Origin: an uncultured Gammaproteobacteria bacterium
GTDB lineage: Bacteria; Pseudomonadota; Gammaproteobacteria; Enterobacterales; Psychrobiaceae
Direction: 5' to 3'
Assembly: GCA_937139475.1 (NCBI GenBank)
Contig: CAKZQF010000177.1
Span: forward strand, 1 to 44,719
DNA length: 44,719 nt
Under the pieces are notes generated by a model. That model was not told where the DNA came from. It saw only the letters and a program-made list of their open reading frames with translations, and made no database searches. Below, in pieces: positions 27,364-36,494 of the stretch; the first letter of the stretch is position 1, and the number at the start of each line of letters is the position of its first letter. A program made the translations under genes and the position numbers.

Positions 27364-27428
27364 TGGAAACCTCTTGTTTAAGCGTTTTCCATTGGTCGTT
27401 GCATGGGCGGGTTTTCTTACACTGCGTG

Positions 27429-28226
27429 TCAATCCTTGACTGGAGGGAAATCACAGGCTGCGTCGGCACCGACAAAATGCAGGTCGGCAAAGCCCGCGTG
27501 CGCCTTTTCGCCGGTATTGTCGGTATCCGAGGCTACCGCCAGCAGTTTTGCTTTAAAATCCCGTTTGCCAAAGGCCTGTTCAGCATCGGCCAGCACATTG
27601 CGCCGCTCAACCATCCATTGGCCTGCTTTGTCGGCTCCGGATTGTAGTATCAGCATTTGGGTACGTTCCGTATAGGCATTTGCTCGTTCAGTCCCTATGG
27701 GATAGCGGTTGTCCCAAACATAATTAAGAGCCGCATCGGGAACGTGATCCCCGAAAAGCTGACGCGCTAGCCTAAGTTTGAGTCGGGTTGTCCAATCCAT
27801 CTCCCTTTCGGGTAAATCAAAAGCCACATAGACCCTGGCAGCGTAGTCGTCTCCAAACTTATGCGCCATGTCTGCCGATTTGAGCGGCGCATCAACACGC
27901 CAACGCCAGCACAACACGGGTGTATTGACTAAATCCATGTCCAGCGGCCTGGCCAGCAGTGCCATGCTGGCTTCTGCCGTGGCCTCGATCGCCATAACCT
28001 TATCCCAACGGATGATTCGGTAGCGTGTCTCGGGGATATCGGCATCGAAACTAACCACCTGCCAGGGTTCTGGAGGCGTTTGGGTTTCCTGGTTGAATGC
28101 CCCAACGGGTACGGTGAACTGAGCGGCTGTGGCCCCGGCTGCTGAAGGAGTGGTGATCAGCCATCCCATGGACAGTACAGTCATGAACCAGTTGGACCTG
28201 CATTTGTAATTACTATGGTAAGTCAT
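27429..28226 (-). CDS. DUF3047 exported protein
   Basis: A 265-residue protein with a signal peptide (WLITTPSAAGATA) and a beta-rich DUF3047 domain. Recognisable segments are PVLCWRWRVDAPLKSADM and ARVYVAFDL in the middle. No biochemical role is known. It overlaps the preceding methyltransferase gene by 14 bases. An internal ATG at 28184 gives an equally good signal peptide, so the start is uncertain. Its place in the arsenic operon suggests an envelope role in handling the arsenical product. Confidence 0.8.
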   Translation of the reverse strand: MTYHSNYKCRSNWFMTVLSMGWLITTPSAAGATAAQFTVPVGAFNQETQTPPEPWQVVSFDADIPETRYRIIRWDKVMAIEATAEASMALLARPLDMDLVNTPVLCWRWRVDAPLKSADMAHKFGDDYAARVYVAFDLPEREMDWTTRLKLRLARQLFGDHVPDAALNYVWDNRYPIGTERANAYTERTQMLILQSGADKAGQWMVERRNVLADAEQAFGKRDFKAKLLAVASDTDNTGEKAHAGFADLHFVGADAACDFPPVKD

Positions 28227-29031
28227 CCTTAATGAACTTCAATGTCATTCTGTCGCTTTCACCCACAGCAAGGTACTTCTCCTTGTCTTGCTCACCCAGG
28301 CGCAAAGTCGGAGGTAGTGTCCATACACCTTTGGGATGATCAGTGGTATCTGCCGGATTGGCATTAATATCGGAACTCTCCAGTAACTTGAATCCAGCCC
28401 TCTCGGCCATCTGGACAATATAATGTTCAAGCATATAACCGCTCGCTTCCATGTCCTCAGCGGGCCTATCCGATGGTAAACGGTGTTCCACTACACCCAG
28501 CAGACCTCCCGGCTTTAAAGCCTTGTGAAAGGCCCGAAAGGCTGCCAGTACGCGCTCGTCACCACCGCCACGCATATACCAGTTATGAACATTTCTGAAG
28601 GTTAATACGCGATCAACACTGCCTTCTGGGGCGATATCTATGTAGGCGGGCGGGTTGAAAGTGGTGATAGTCACTCGATCATATAGACTGGGCGATGCAT
28701 GTAATTTCTCTTCGAACCGTTTCAGTGAATCGCGGTAGAAATTCGATGAAGAATCTGCATTGAAATGTGCTGCATAGAATTTGCCATCAGCACGCAGATA
28801 AGGCGCCAGTATTTCCGTATACCAGCCTGCCGCACCGGGCCAGATTTCAACGACTGACATGTTCGGTCTGACGTCAAAAAATGACAATGTATCCAAAGGG
28901 TGCCGATACCGGTCACGTTCCGAAGAAACCACTCGATGCGGGCTTTCCAGAATACTGTCAAGCGTTTCGGCCGCACTGGTATTGAACCAAAGCGCGGTCG
29001 AACAAATCACTGCAAAAATAACGCGTTTCAT
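28213..29031 (-). CDS. Exported class I SAM-dependent methyltransferase-like protein
   Basis: A 272-residue protein of the COG4798-type predicted methyltransferase family: EIWPGAAGWYTEILAPYL is the SAM-binding motif I, and KPGGLLGVVEHR a later motif. An N-terminal signal peptide (VIFAVICSTALWFNTSAAE) sends it to the periplasm, where SAM is not normally present; this is a known oddity of the family. Function unknown; it lies between the DoxX-like and DUF3047 genes with 2- and 14-base junctions. Confidence 0.82.
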   Translation of the reverse strand: MKRVIFAVICSTALWFNTSAAETLDSILESPHRVVSSERDRYRHPLDTLSFFDVRPNMSVVEIWPGAAGWYTEILAPYLRADGKFYAAHFNADSSSNFYRDSLKRFEEKLHASPSLYDRVTITTFNPPAYIDIAPEGSVDRVLTFRNVHNWYMRGGGDERVLAAFRAFHKALKPGGLLGVVEHRLPSDRPAEDMEASGYMLEHYIVQMAERAGFKLLESSDINANPADTTDHPKGVWTLPPTLRLGEQDKEKYLAVGESDRMTLKFIKDDLP

Positions 29032-29033
29032 GG

Positions 29034-29498
29034 TTATTGGCCTCTTGTATTCAAGGTACAGAGATTATCCCAGTCTCGTAGCCAATACAGTGCCAGGCAG
29101 GCGGCCAGCATGGGCCATGCGGCAAAAAACAGCAGATTATCGAAGGGCGCCATATATTGCTTGTAAGAAGATAAGGTAGAAATTCCGTGCAGTATTAACA
29201 CGGCACCATAGGTCCAACGGCGCCAAAGCCCGGTGACAAATGCGAGTATCAATAGTAGCTCTGCCGCTCCTATTACATATGAGATATTCTGCGTTAGCCA
29301 GTCGATACCGTAAAATGCCTCAAAGACCTTGCCAGCATGGACCGGATTCACAAACTTATCGAGCGTCCACATCAGCATCACAATAAACACACCCAGCCGC
29401 AAAGTCAGAAGTGATCTGGCCAGCGAGGCTTTAAAGGTTGTTGATACGGTAAATTCAGGTTCTGTCATATTAACTCCTGTCATCGGTTTTTCATTCAT
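29034..29498 (-). CDS. DoxX-like small membrane protein
   Basis: A 154-residue protein with four predicted membrane helices, of the DoxX/DUF-type seen in oxidative and arsenic clusters (LTLRLGVFIVMLMWTLDKFV; SYVIGAAELLLILAFVTG). Two starts are possible: the ATG at 29498, overlapping the upstream glycosyltransferase, or the ATG at 29468, which has AGGAG 5 bases upstream. Distinct in sequence from the DoxX at 35066-35692. No direct function can be named. Confidence 0.78.
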   Translation of the reverse strand: MNEKPMTGVNMTEPEFTVSTTFKASLARSLLTLRLGVFIVMLMWTLDKFVNPVHAGKVFEAFYGIDWLTQNISYVIGAAELLLILAFVTGLWRRWTYGAVLILHGISTLSSYKQYMAPFDNLLFFAAWPMLAACLALYWLRDWDNLCTLNTRGQ

Positions 29499-30153
29499 GG
29501 TGTCCTGTTTTGATACGACTTACATCCGGAATCCCAGGTTTCAAGCAATCCGGTAAATATTTCAGATCTGACGGCTCATCAATATCGTTCAAAATGGGGA
29601 ATTCGTGCAGAAAAATACCCAGGTCATGCAGTCGCTTGCGAGTAATCTGTGCCACTTTATTCGTGCTCCAAGGCATATCAAGGAACGCAGAGGGATGGTA
29701 TTGATGCAGTCCAAGCAAGGCATAGCCTCCGTCGCTGACTGGTACTATGCAGGCCTGATGATGAGCAAGCGATTGGGCCGTCTCCCACAATATTTCAGCT
29801 GTCAGTCCTGGGCAATCGGTACCGATCAACAATACTGTTTCCCCCTGCGCGGTTGCACGTTGAGTGGATCTGGCCAGCCGTTCTCCCAGGTCGCCTTCAC
29901 CTTGCTCAGACCACTCGACGGTTTTTGGAATGTCCAGCTCATGCCAGATGGGGTGATGTATCGACGGTGCAACGCATAACTCGACCGCGCCAATATCTGC
30001 TTTAAGCGCTTCGTTGACACAATGACGGAGTAGCTTTTTTGCCAGTTCGGCAGCACCGATGGCCCCCAACGCAGGGCTCAGTCGGGTCTTTGCCTGCCCA
30101 GGTAATGGTGCCTTGGCAAAAATAACGATGCGATATTTATGTTGTGGATTCAT
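29491..30153 (-). CDS. Arsenosugar-type glycosyltransferase, TIGR04282 family
   Basis: A 220-residue GT-A-like protein with the nucleotide-binding start RIVIFAKAPLPGQAKTRLSP, the GTDCPGL motif near 112-118, and SDGGYALLG near 141. This pattern defines the family found almost only beside arsM/arsS and annotated as arsenosugar biosynthesis glycosyltransferase. The donor sugar is unknown. It follows the second glycosyltransferase by 9 bases and overlaps the next gene by 8. Confidence 0.9.
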   Translation of the reverse strand: MNPQHKYRIVIFAKAPLPGQAKTRLSPALGAIGAAELAKKLLRHCVNEALKADIGAVELCVAPSIHHPIWHELDIPKTVEWSEQGEGDLGERLARSTQRATAQGETVLLIGTDCPGLTAEILWETAQSLAHHQACIVPVSDGGYALLGLHQYHPSAFLDMPWSTNKVAQITRKRLHDLGIFLHEFPILNDIDEPSDLKYLPDCLKPGIPDVSRIKTGHHE

Positions 30154-30162
30154 TTGCGCGGA

Positions 30163-30882
30163 TTACCGATAAAGCTTTTCCAATTTATCCGGGGCTGCGC
30201 CCCGCCAATAGGCCCAGCGTAGTCGCCACATGAGCCAAATCGTTGGCCAGATACCACGAGTGAGCCATCGGCGTCCCGAGGTGATTACCTTTGAATGTAG
30301 GCATACTGGACGCCCGAGTTGATTGAGGCGCTTCGAAATTTCCACATCTTCCATCAGCGTTTGATCTGGAAACCCACCGATGGAGTCAAATGTTCTTCGC
30401 GACATGAAAAGTGCTTGGTCCCCGGTCGCAATACCCGTAAACCGGGAACGGTAATTCATAAAAAATGAAATAACCCGAAGCATCCACTTATCGCCAGACA
30501 GGTGCACATCGAAGTGTCCCCAATGGCGCATCTTCAAGGCATGAAGAATTTCCTGATCTGCATCCTGCGGTAATCGGGTGTCCGCATGCAAAAAGACAAA
30601 CACGGCTCCCTTCGCTTTGGCGGCACCGGCATTCATCTGCTTTGCGCGGCCACGAGGTGAACTCAGCACGGTAAAACCAATGGCTTCAGCAACCTCCGCC
30701 GAGCCGTCGCTGCTGCCGCTATCAACCAGCAAAACCTCACAGCCTTTGCGCTGCCATTGCTGCAAATGTGCCAGCAACTCTGGCAGCAACTCAATCTCAT
30801 TGAGTATGGGCACCATGATGGAAAGTTTTGGATACAGTTGGTGTACCCCATCGCTTTCATTGTTTGTTGAGGCGCCAGTCAT
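30163..30882 (-). CDS. Arsenosugar-type GT2 glycosyltransferase, TIGR04283 family
   Basis: A 239-residue GT2 enzyme from the ATG at 30882: KLSIMVPILNEIELLPELL near residue 20, then VDSGSSDGSAEVA, a FLHADTRLP metal-binding DxD-like motif, and MEDVEISKRL (ED...catalytic acid). C-terminal basic and aromatic segment. This is the second arsenosugar glycosyltransferase family. It overlaps the DUF547 gene by 26 bases. An extension to 30912 is rejected as it deepens that overlap. Confidence 0.9.
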   Translation of the reverse strand: MTGASTNNESDGVHQLYPKLSIMVPILNEIELLPELLAHLQQWQRKGCEVLLVDSGSSDGSAEVAEAIGFTVLSSPRGRAKQMNAGAAKAKGAVFVFLHADTRLPQDADQEILHALKMRHWGHFDVHLSGDKWMLRVISFFMNYRSRFTGIATGDQALFMSRRTFDSIGGFPDQTLMEDVEISKRLNQLGRPVCLHSKVITSGRRWLTRGIWPTIWLMWRLRWAYWRGAAPDKLEKLYR

Positions 30883-31669
30883 AATCCAGAAACTCAATAT
30901 CGGCATCGCCATTGCGCAGTTTTGTCACCATGGAGTTGGAAAGCTCAAGATCCTTGGCGTGAGCCAGCAGGAAATCCTCCAACCGGTTATATCCGTGCCA
31001 ACCTTTTTCGAAATCCTCGCGATACCATTTGAATATGGAGGACAGTTTGACAACATCGCCATCCACACGATTTCGGCTTCGGTCCTTCAGGAATAGCGCC
31101 GTTTGCTCGTCCAATTGCTGATCGAGCTTGTCGCCGGTATAAGCTTCAGCCCGCAGAGCCGGACAACCAATACTGGCGCAGTTAACCGCAAAGTGAATGC
31201 GAGGGTCGTTGTAACGTCCGGAACCCCGAATCAACGTGTGCTCAATATCGTCCAGCGTCCGTGTTTTGCCCAACAATGACACAAACTCTTTACTCCAGGG
31301 CGAACTGAAGAAGCCACCCAGATCCTTAATGGATTCCAATTTTGGCCAAGCGGTCAGAATCAATTCCACCGTCCAGGCATTGTAAGCATTGATCAGAAAA
31401 GCCAACTGGTCAGGTTTGGACCACTGCTCGAACTGTTTCTCGGATACCAAGGACAGTGCAGTCAAATACTGTTTGAGATCCCGCTGAACCTTTTTAATTC
31501 CTTCATAGTCCACTGCTGTAGCTTTGCCATCATTTACTGGGTGGACATAGGCCGAAACCAGTTTGCCCCAATGCCCATGATCGAAGGTTGGCCCTGGCGT
31601 TTCAGCCCAGGCCATCGGTACGGCCAGCCAAACCAGCATTGCGATCTTTACTATCTTGTTCATTACCAT
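30857..31669 (-). CDS. DUF547 exported protein
   Basis: A 270-residue protein with a signal peptide (AMLVWLAVPMAWAE) and a DUF547 domain marked by LAFLINAYNAWTVELIL and PRIHFAVNCASIGCPALR. The latter Cys-containing segment resembles a papain/transglutaminase-like active site; activity is not established. The ATG at 31669 is chosen as GGAGA lies 7 bases upstream; a GTG at 31675 is also possible. It overlaps the upstream flavoprotein gene by 68 bases, unusually long. Confidence 0.85.
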   Translation of the reverse strand: MVMNKIVKIAMLVWLAVPMAWAETPGPTFDHGHWGKLVSAYVHPVNDGKATAVDYEGIKKVQRDLKQYLTALSLVSEKQFEQWSKPDQLAFLINAYNAWTVELILTAWPKLESIKDLGGFFSSPWSKEFVSLLGKTRTLDDIEHTLIRGSGRYNDPRIHFAVNCASIGCPALRAEAYTGDKLDQQLDEQTALFLKDRSRNRVDGDVVKLSSIFKWYREDFEKGWHGYNRLEDFLLAHAKDLELSNSMVTKLRNGDADIEFLDYDWRLNKQ

Positions 31670-33845
31670 GACCACGTCTCCAGGAGTGATATTTCTCTAA
31701 CGATGCCAACACGCGCTGCGGCGCGTGTGCGCGTTTCCATTCACCGGCGGCATATTTGTTGGCTTCCGCCCAGGTGGGATAGGCGTGAATGGTGCCCAGA
31801 ATCTTGTTCAAGCCTAGGCCGTGCTTCATCGCCAATACGAATTCCGCCATCAAATCGCCGCCGTGTTCCCCGACGATGGTGACACCCAGGATGCGATCCT
31901 TGCCCGGCACCGTCAGTACTTTCACAAACCCGTGCGCGGCACCATCGGCAATGGCGCGGTCGAGATCGTCAAGCTCATAACGTGTCACTTCAACGGCAAT
32001 GCCTTTTTCCTTTGCTTCCTGCTCGTTCAATCCAACACGGGCTACTTCCGGATCGATAAAGGTGGTCCAGGGGATCACCCGGTAATCCACTTTGAATTTC
32101 TTGAATTGACCAAATAAAGCATTGACTGCAGCATACCAGGCCTGATGAGCGGCTGTATGGGTGAACTGATAGGGTCCTGCCACATCGCCTGCGGCGAAGA
32201 TATTGGGATACAGGGTTTCCAGGTAGTCATTGGTGACGATGGTGCGGTTGGTTTCGATGCCCAGCTCTTCAAGGCCGTAGCCTTGCAGCCTTGCTACTCG
32301 GCCCACCGCGCAGAGCAAGGCATCGAATTCGATGATTTTTTCCGTCCCCTTGTGTTCCACTATCAGACGTTTGTGTTCGCCATTGGCGTCGCTGACTTTT
32401 TCAAAACGAAGCGCCTTGTGGTCGGTCAATACCGCCACGCCATCTTGCTCCAGGGATGCCTTGGCGAGTGCGGAAACTTCCTCGTCTTCCCGGATCATAA
32501 TGCGTGGCGCCATTTCAACTTGAGTAACTTTAGAGCCCAGACGTGCGAAGCTTTGTGCCAACTCGCAGCCGATGGGGCCGCCGCCCAGTACCACCAAACG
32601 CTTGGGTGCTTCATCCAACTTCGCAAATTCGTCCCAGAGCGTATCACTGGTGACATAACCGACGTCTTCAATTCCGGGCAAAGGCGGGACAAAGGGTCGT
32701 GCACCGGTTGCCAACACCACCGCGCGACTGGTCAGGCGTTGTACCTTTCCATCATTGCGCTTTATTTCGACCGTCCAGGGGTCAAGCAGCTTGGCATAGC
32801 CTTGGATCACCTCCACGCCAAGTCCTTCATAGCGCTCAATGCTGTCATGCGGTTCAACCTTGGCAATGACCTCATGTACGCGCTGCATGACCTTACGAAA
32901 AGAAAACCCCGGTTCACTGCTGTGCAAACCCGTTACCTCAAGACCATAGTGATCGGCCTGGCGTATTTGCTTGGCCAGCTTTGCGCTTTTAATCAGCGCC
33001 TTGCTGGGCACGCAACCATAATTCAGGCAGTCACCGCCCATTTTGTGGGCTTCGACCAGTGTCACTTTCGCTTTGACCGCTGCCGCGATATAGGCGGTCA
33101 CTAGGCCACCGGCGCCTGCGCCAATGACGATCAGGTTACGGTCGAAGCGGGATGGCTTTTTATATTGGGCGTAAACACGACGGGCCTTGATCACAGCCAA
33201 TACCTTTTTAGCGATCAGTGGGAATACCCCTAAGAGCGCAAAAGACATCAATAAGGCGGGCGATAAAATCCCGGAAAGACTGTCAATCTGTGCCAGTTGG
33301 GTGCCGGCGTTGACGTACACCAGGGTACCTGCGAGCATGCCCACCTGACTGATCCAGTAGAACGTGGCAGCACGAATGGGTGTCAGCCCCATCAGCAAGT
33401 TGATCAGGAAAAATGGGAATACAGGAACGAGTCGCAAGGTGAATAGATAGAAAGCACCTTCTTTCTGTATCCCAGCGTTGATAGGCTTTAAGCGCTCACC
33501 AAAGCGGGTCTGTACAGTGTCCCTGAGCAGGTAACGCGAGACCAGAAACGCTAGGGTGGCACCGATTGAACTGGCAAAGGAAACGATAATCGTGCCCCAC
33601 AGCAAACCAAACAACGCACCCGCCGCCAGTGTCATTACGGCAGCGCCGGGTAGGGACAGCGCGGTCACCGCAACATACAGCAGCAAAAAGCCACCACCAA
33701 CGAGAAGTGGACGGGATTGTCGCCAGTCATCGAATTGAGCCAGTCCAGATTTCAACCCTTCCAGCGTCAATAGCTGATCGAGGTCAAACCAGAAAAAGCC
33801 AACGATCAGTGCCCCGATCATCGCTAACAGGATTGCTTTCTTCAT
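31602..33845 (-). CDS. Fusion of TVP38/DedA-like membrane domain and mercuric-reductase-like flavoprotein
   Basis: A 747-residue fusion. Residues 1 to about 225 hold a TVP38/TMEM64 (SNARE-associated) membrane domain. Residues about 237-720 form an FAD/NAD disulfide oxidoreductase, with GAGAGG near 242, redox pair C273 and C278 (CLNYGC), and AGDVAGPYQFTHTAAHQ near 585. It lacks the N-terminal HMA domain and the C-terminal Cys-Cys of true MerA, so mercury reduction is unlikely. It probably exchanges electrons with a membrane substrate or a thiol-bound arsenical (inference). Known as a family fusion, here it is second in the operon, 57 bases after arsS. Confidence 0.92.
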   Translation of the reverse strand: MKKAILLAMIGALIVGFFWFDLDQLLTLEGLKSGLAQFDDWRQSRPLLVGGGFLLLYVAVTALSLPGAAVMTLAAGALFGLLWGTIIVSFASSIGATLAFLVSRYLLRDTVQTRFGERLKPINAGIQKEGAFYLFTLRLVPVFPFFLINLLMGLTPIRAATFYWISQVGMLAGTLVYVNAGTQLAQIDSLSGILSPALLMSFALLGVFPLIAKKVLAVIKARRVYAQYKKPSRFDRNLIVIGAGAGGLVTAYIAAAVKAKVTLVEAHKMGGDCLNYGCVPSKALIKSAKLAKQIRQADHYGLEVTGLHSSEPGFSFRKVMQRVHEVIAKVEPHDSIERYEGLGVEVIQGYAKLLDPWTVEIKRNDGKVQRLTSRAVVLATGARPFVPPLPGIEDVGYVTSDTLWDEFAKLDEAPKRLVVLGGGPIGCELAQSFARLGSKVTQVEMAPRIMIREDEEVSALAKASLEQDGVAVLTDHKALRFEKVSDANGEHKRLIVEHKGTEKIIEFDALLCAVGRVARLQGYGLEELGIETNRTIVTNDYLETLYPNIFAAGDVAGPYQFTHTAAHQAWYAAVNALFGQFKKFKVDYRVIPWTTFIDPEVARVGLNEQEAKEKGIAVEVTRYELDDLDRAIADGAAHGFVKVLTVPGKDRILGVTIVGEHGGDLMAEFVLAMKHGLGLNKILGTIHAYPTWAEANKYAAGEWKRAHAPQRVLASLEKYHSWRRGHGNEQDSKDRNAGLAGRTDGLG

Positions 33846-33902
33846 CGGAATGCTCCGTCGTTGTCGTATATTTTAAATTGATGATCCATCTTCATTTGCT
33901 CA

Positions 33903-34856
33903 CTAGAATGCGCCACCGCAGCTGCTGCCCTGGCCAGCGGTGCAACCAAAACAATGGTCCGCCACGCAAATGGGATTGCCGCTGATATCGCCCGCGAGCA
34001 GATCGCGTAAGTGTTTTCGCTTACCGCCCGACAATGGCAAGCCGAGTTGCTGATTGAAATCACAGTCGTACAAATAACCCTGCCAGTCCACGCTCACCAA
34101 TGAATGGCACATCACCTGTTCCAGGTTGTCCTGATGAAAGTTATCCTTCAGCAGCTTCATATAATCCTGGAACTGGCCCTTGGAAATCAGCGTAGAGCCA
34201 AAGCGCTTGATGGGCATATTGGCCAGGGCATAGAGGTGATTGAACTCTATGCCGAAATGTTCACGTAGCTCACGCTTATAGTCGGCTTCCAGGGCCTGCT
34301 GATTTGGTGGCAGGGAGGGTTCCTGCGGGTTGTAAACCAGGTTAAGTAGCAGTCCGGTACCCGGCTGTCCATAACCCAGCGCATTGAGCTTTTGCAGCCC
34401 GGCTATACTTTTGTCGAAAACCCCTTCGCCGCGTTGTTTGTCCACATTTTCAAGGGAATAACACGGCAGAGAAGCCACCACTTCCACCTGATGCTCCGCC
34501 AGAAATTCCGCCAACCCTTCCTGGTTCGGCTCAAACAGGATGGTCAGATTGCAGCGATCAATCACATGCACCCCGGCGGCACGCGCCTCGGCTACCAGGT
34601 AACGAAAGTCCTCATGCAGCTCAGGTGCGCCACCCGTCAGATCCAAGGTGTTGATTTGGCGGGTCTTGAGCACAGGGAGAATGAGTTCCAGCGTCTCTCT
34701 GGTCATCATTTCCTTGCGGTTGGGACCGGCGTTGACATGGCAATGCAGGCAGCGCTGGTTGCACTTGTAACCCAGGTTGACCTGAAGGGTTTCGAGGGCT
34801 TTTCGCTGGATGGCCGGGAAATCGGTTATTTCCAGCAGCGGAAGAGTGGCTCGCAT
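33903..34856 (-). CDS. arsS: Arsenosugar biosynthesis radical SAM protein ArsS
   Basis: A 317-residue radical SAM enzyme that joins a 5'-deoxyadenosyl group to dimethylarsenic, giving the arsenosugar precursor. The 4Fe-4S motif is C32-x3-C36-x2-C39 (CNQRCLHC). The SAM-binding LTGGAPELHEDF follows near 94-105. The C-terminal half carries the typical YLYDCDFNQQL and the GCTAGQGSSCGG end. Some homologues have selenocysteine in this tail; here these are ordinary cysteines. It is the first gene of the long leftward operon, with divergent promoters upstream. Confidence 0.95.
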   Translation of the reverse strand: MRATLPLLEITDFPAIQRKALETLQVNLGYKCNQRCLHCHVNAGPNRKEMMTRETLELILPVLKTRQINTLDLTGGAPELHEDFRYLVAEARAAGVHVIDRCNLTILFEPNQEGLAEFLAEHQVEVVASLPCYSLENVDKQRGEGVFDKSIAGLQKLNALGYGQPGTGLLLNLVYNPQEPSLPPNQQALEADYKRELREHFGIEFNHLYALANMPIKRFGSTLISKGQFQDYMKLLKDNFHQDNLEQVMCHSLVSVDWQGYLYDCDFNQQLGLPLSGGKRKHLRDLLAGDISGNPICVADHCFGCTAGQGSSCGGAF

Positions 34857-35065
34857 TATGTTCTCCGGATTTGAAGGCGAATCATCGACATTTGAGGCTT
34901 GGTCGGTCCTTGAAGCGGAATTCTTACAGGTCTCTTGTGTAGAAAGAGGTAATCCGAAGTATTAACCACCCGAAACGCTGTATTTTGGCAATTCCAACAG
35001 GTGTAAGAATTCGTCGGTGCACTACGACCAATGCGCAAACAAGGTCGATTTAAGGGAGCATCTGA
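34857..35065. promoter_or_regulatory. Divergent promoter region arsS / doxX with paired GAATTCTTACA motifs
   Basis: This 209-base gap holds GAATTCTTACA at 34918-34928 (pointing right) and its exact reverse complement at 35002-35012 (pointing left). Each copy lies roughly 140-150 bases upstream of the gene it points to (doxX and arsS). The core TTCTTACA also occurs, in both orientations, in the promoter region at 41360-41382. It may be the -35 of the ECF sigma factor at 39015-39653 or the half-site of an operator. No conserved -10 could be seen. Confidence 0.55.
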
Positions 35066-35692
35066 ATGAAAACCACATCACGCCTCGGTAACGCTTTGGT
35101 GGATCTGATAGACAAGACAAGAAAGGTGGACTTTTTGGGGCCGCTGGCACTGCGCATCTATCTGGCACCTATTTTTATACTGGCCGGTTGGCATAAACTC
35201 AGCGCATTGGAGGATACCAGCTATTACTTTGGCGAATACCTGGGCTTGCCGGCCCCTATGTTGATGGCCCTGCTAGCAGGCTTGGCTGAGTTTGTTGGGG
35301 GTATTGCGCTGGTGTTGGGTATCGGACTGCGTCTGATGGTCATTCCCATGATGGTGACCATGGCGGTGGCTGCAGGTACGGCCCACTGGGAAAATGGCTG
35401 GCATGCATTACCTGAAACCACGCTGACCGTGCCGTGGGAGTGGCGCACCGACCTCATCGACGGCGCACAAGAACGCAAGGACATAGTGAAATCTCTGTTA
35501 AAGGAGCATGGTAACTATTCTTGGCTCACCAAAACCGGTGGCGTTACCATCCTGAAAAACGGCATCGAGTTCGCGGCGACTTACTTTATTATGCTGTTGA
35601 TGTTGCTCTTCAGTGGCGCAGGACGCTACAGCAGTCTGGATTATTGGATAGCCCGCCGGTATCGCACCGCTCGACGGGAATCCGGGCGTTAG
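35066..35692 (+). CDS. DoxX-family membrane protein
   Basis: A 208-residue DoxX family protein with four membrane helices: LALRIYLAPIFILAGWHKLS at 27-46, ALLAGLAEFVGGIALVLGIG near 70-90, and others to 195. It has an unusually long loop after helix 3, containing WENGWHALP. DoxX proteins accompany oxidases and metal or arsenic genes; no enzymatic activity is known. It begins the rightward operon divergent from arsS. The SD AAGGGAG lies 7 bases before the ATG. Confidence 0.87.
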   Translation: MKTTSRLGNALVDLIDKTRKVDFLGPLALRIYLAPIFILAGWHKLSALEDTSYYFGEYLGLPAPMLMALLAGLAEFVGGIALVLGIGLRLMVIPMMVTMAVAAGTAHWENGWHALPETTLTVPWEWRTDLIDGAQERKDIVKSLLKEHGNYSWLTKTGGVTILKNGIEFAATYFIMLLMLLFSGAGRYSSLDYWIARRYRTARRESGR

Positions 35693-35706
35693 ACCAGGGT
35701 GTCACC

Positions 35707-35937
35707 ATGTCCCGACTGACTTTCTTTTTCCTGGAAACCCTGGGCCGAATCGGTTCCTCTATTTTTGCCGGCACCCTGGTGTCCTGCCTGATCCTCGGTC
35801 GCATGGAATGGCTGCACATCATACTGATGGGTAGCGGCTTGCTACTGATGGGATGCAGCTTCCCCATCGCACCGGGACGATACAAGACCAATCAATGCTC
35901 CAACCCACTCCCCAAACAACAGGATGACAAAACATGA
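35707..35937 (+). CDS. Small two-helix membrane protein
   Basis: A 76-residue protein from the ATG at 35707 (MSRLTFFFLETLGRIGSSIF) with two hydrophobic helices (about 18-32 and 38-50) and a short hydrophilic tail. No family recognised. It starts 14 bases after the doxX stop and overlaps the next gene by 4 bases, so it is probably translated as part of the operon. Confidence 0.7.
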   Translation: MSRLTFFFLETLGRIGSSIFAGTLVSCLILGRMEWLHIILMGSGLLLMGCSFPIAPGRYKTNQCSNPLPKQQDDKT

Positions 35938-36494
35938 GCGATTTTACCTTTCACACACCCGATACAGCACCCGACGCAGCCAGACCCGTGTTGGAGTCGG
36001 CGCAAAAGCAACTGGGCTTTGTGCCCAATCTCTATGCCGGACTGGCGAACGCATCTGCCACCTTGCAGGCTTATCTTTCCTTGTCGGATCATTTTTCGAA
36101 TACCAGCCTGAGCCCTGTTGAACAGCAAGTCGTTCTGCTTGCCACCAGTGTGGACAACGGCTGTGAGTTTTGTGTGGCGGCGCATTCCATGATCGCCAAA
36201 GCGATGGTAGGCGTGCCTGCTGCCGTGGTTACAGCCCTGCGCGAGAACGAATTACCCGATGACCCAAGATTGGCGGTGCTTGCCGACTTTACCCGGGCGG
36301 TGGTGCGCGAACGCGGCTGGGTGCTGGATCATCCGGCCTATGCCCGATTTATTGATGCGGGTTTTCTGCCCGAGCAAGCGCTGGAAGTCATTCTCGGTGT
36401 TACCCAAAAGACGCTGAGCAATTATGCCAACCATCTGTTGAAAACCCCTGTCAACGACGCTTTTGCTGCGGAGCAATGGACGGCCAATCGGTAG
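35934..36494 (+). CDS. Carboxymuconolactone decarboxylase (CMD/AhpD-like) family protein
   Basis: A 186-residue CMD-domain protein with the redox motif CEFCVAAH near residues 77-84 (VDNGCEFCVAAHSMIAKA), the AhpD-like C-x2-C-x3-H signature. Members are thiol peroxidases or reductases; some are encoded in arsenic operons and some have Sec at the second position, whereas here it is Cys. The ATG overlaps the previous stop and the end overlaps the glycosyltransferase gene by 19 bases. Confidence 0.9.
   Translation: MSDFTFHTPDTAPDAARPVLESAQKQLGFVPNLYAGLANASATLQAYLSLSDHFSNTSLSPVEQQVVLLATSVDNGCEFCVAAHSMIAKAMVGVPAAVVTALRENELPDDPRLAVLADFTRAVVRERGWVLDHPAYARFIDAGFLPEQALEVILGVTQKTLSNYANHLLKTPVNDAFAAEQWTANR

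Noticed and set aside
29150..29175. Another TTGTAAGAAG match to the TTCTTACA motif
   Set aside because: It lies inside a coding sequence, encodes conserved residues of the DoxX-like protein and has no gene start nearby in the right place.
32145..33104. A 319-codon open frame antisense to the flavoprotein fusion
   Set aside because: Low-complexity shadow of a clear coding sequence on the other strand.
31602..33845. A second mercuric reductase
   Set aside because: The HMA domain and C-terminal Cys-Cys needed for mercury handling are absent; a general disulfide-reductase fold is all that can be claimed.
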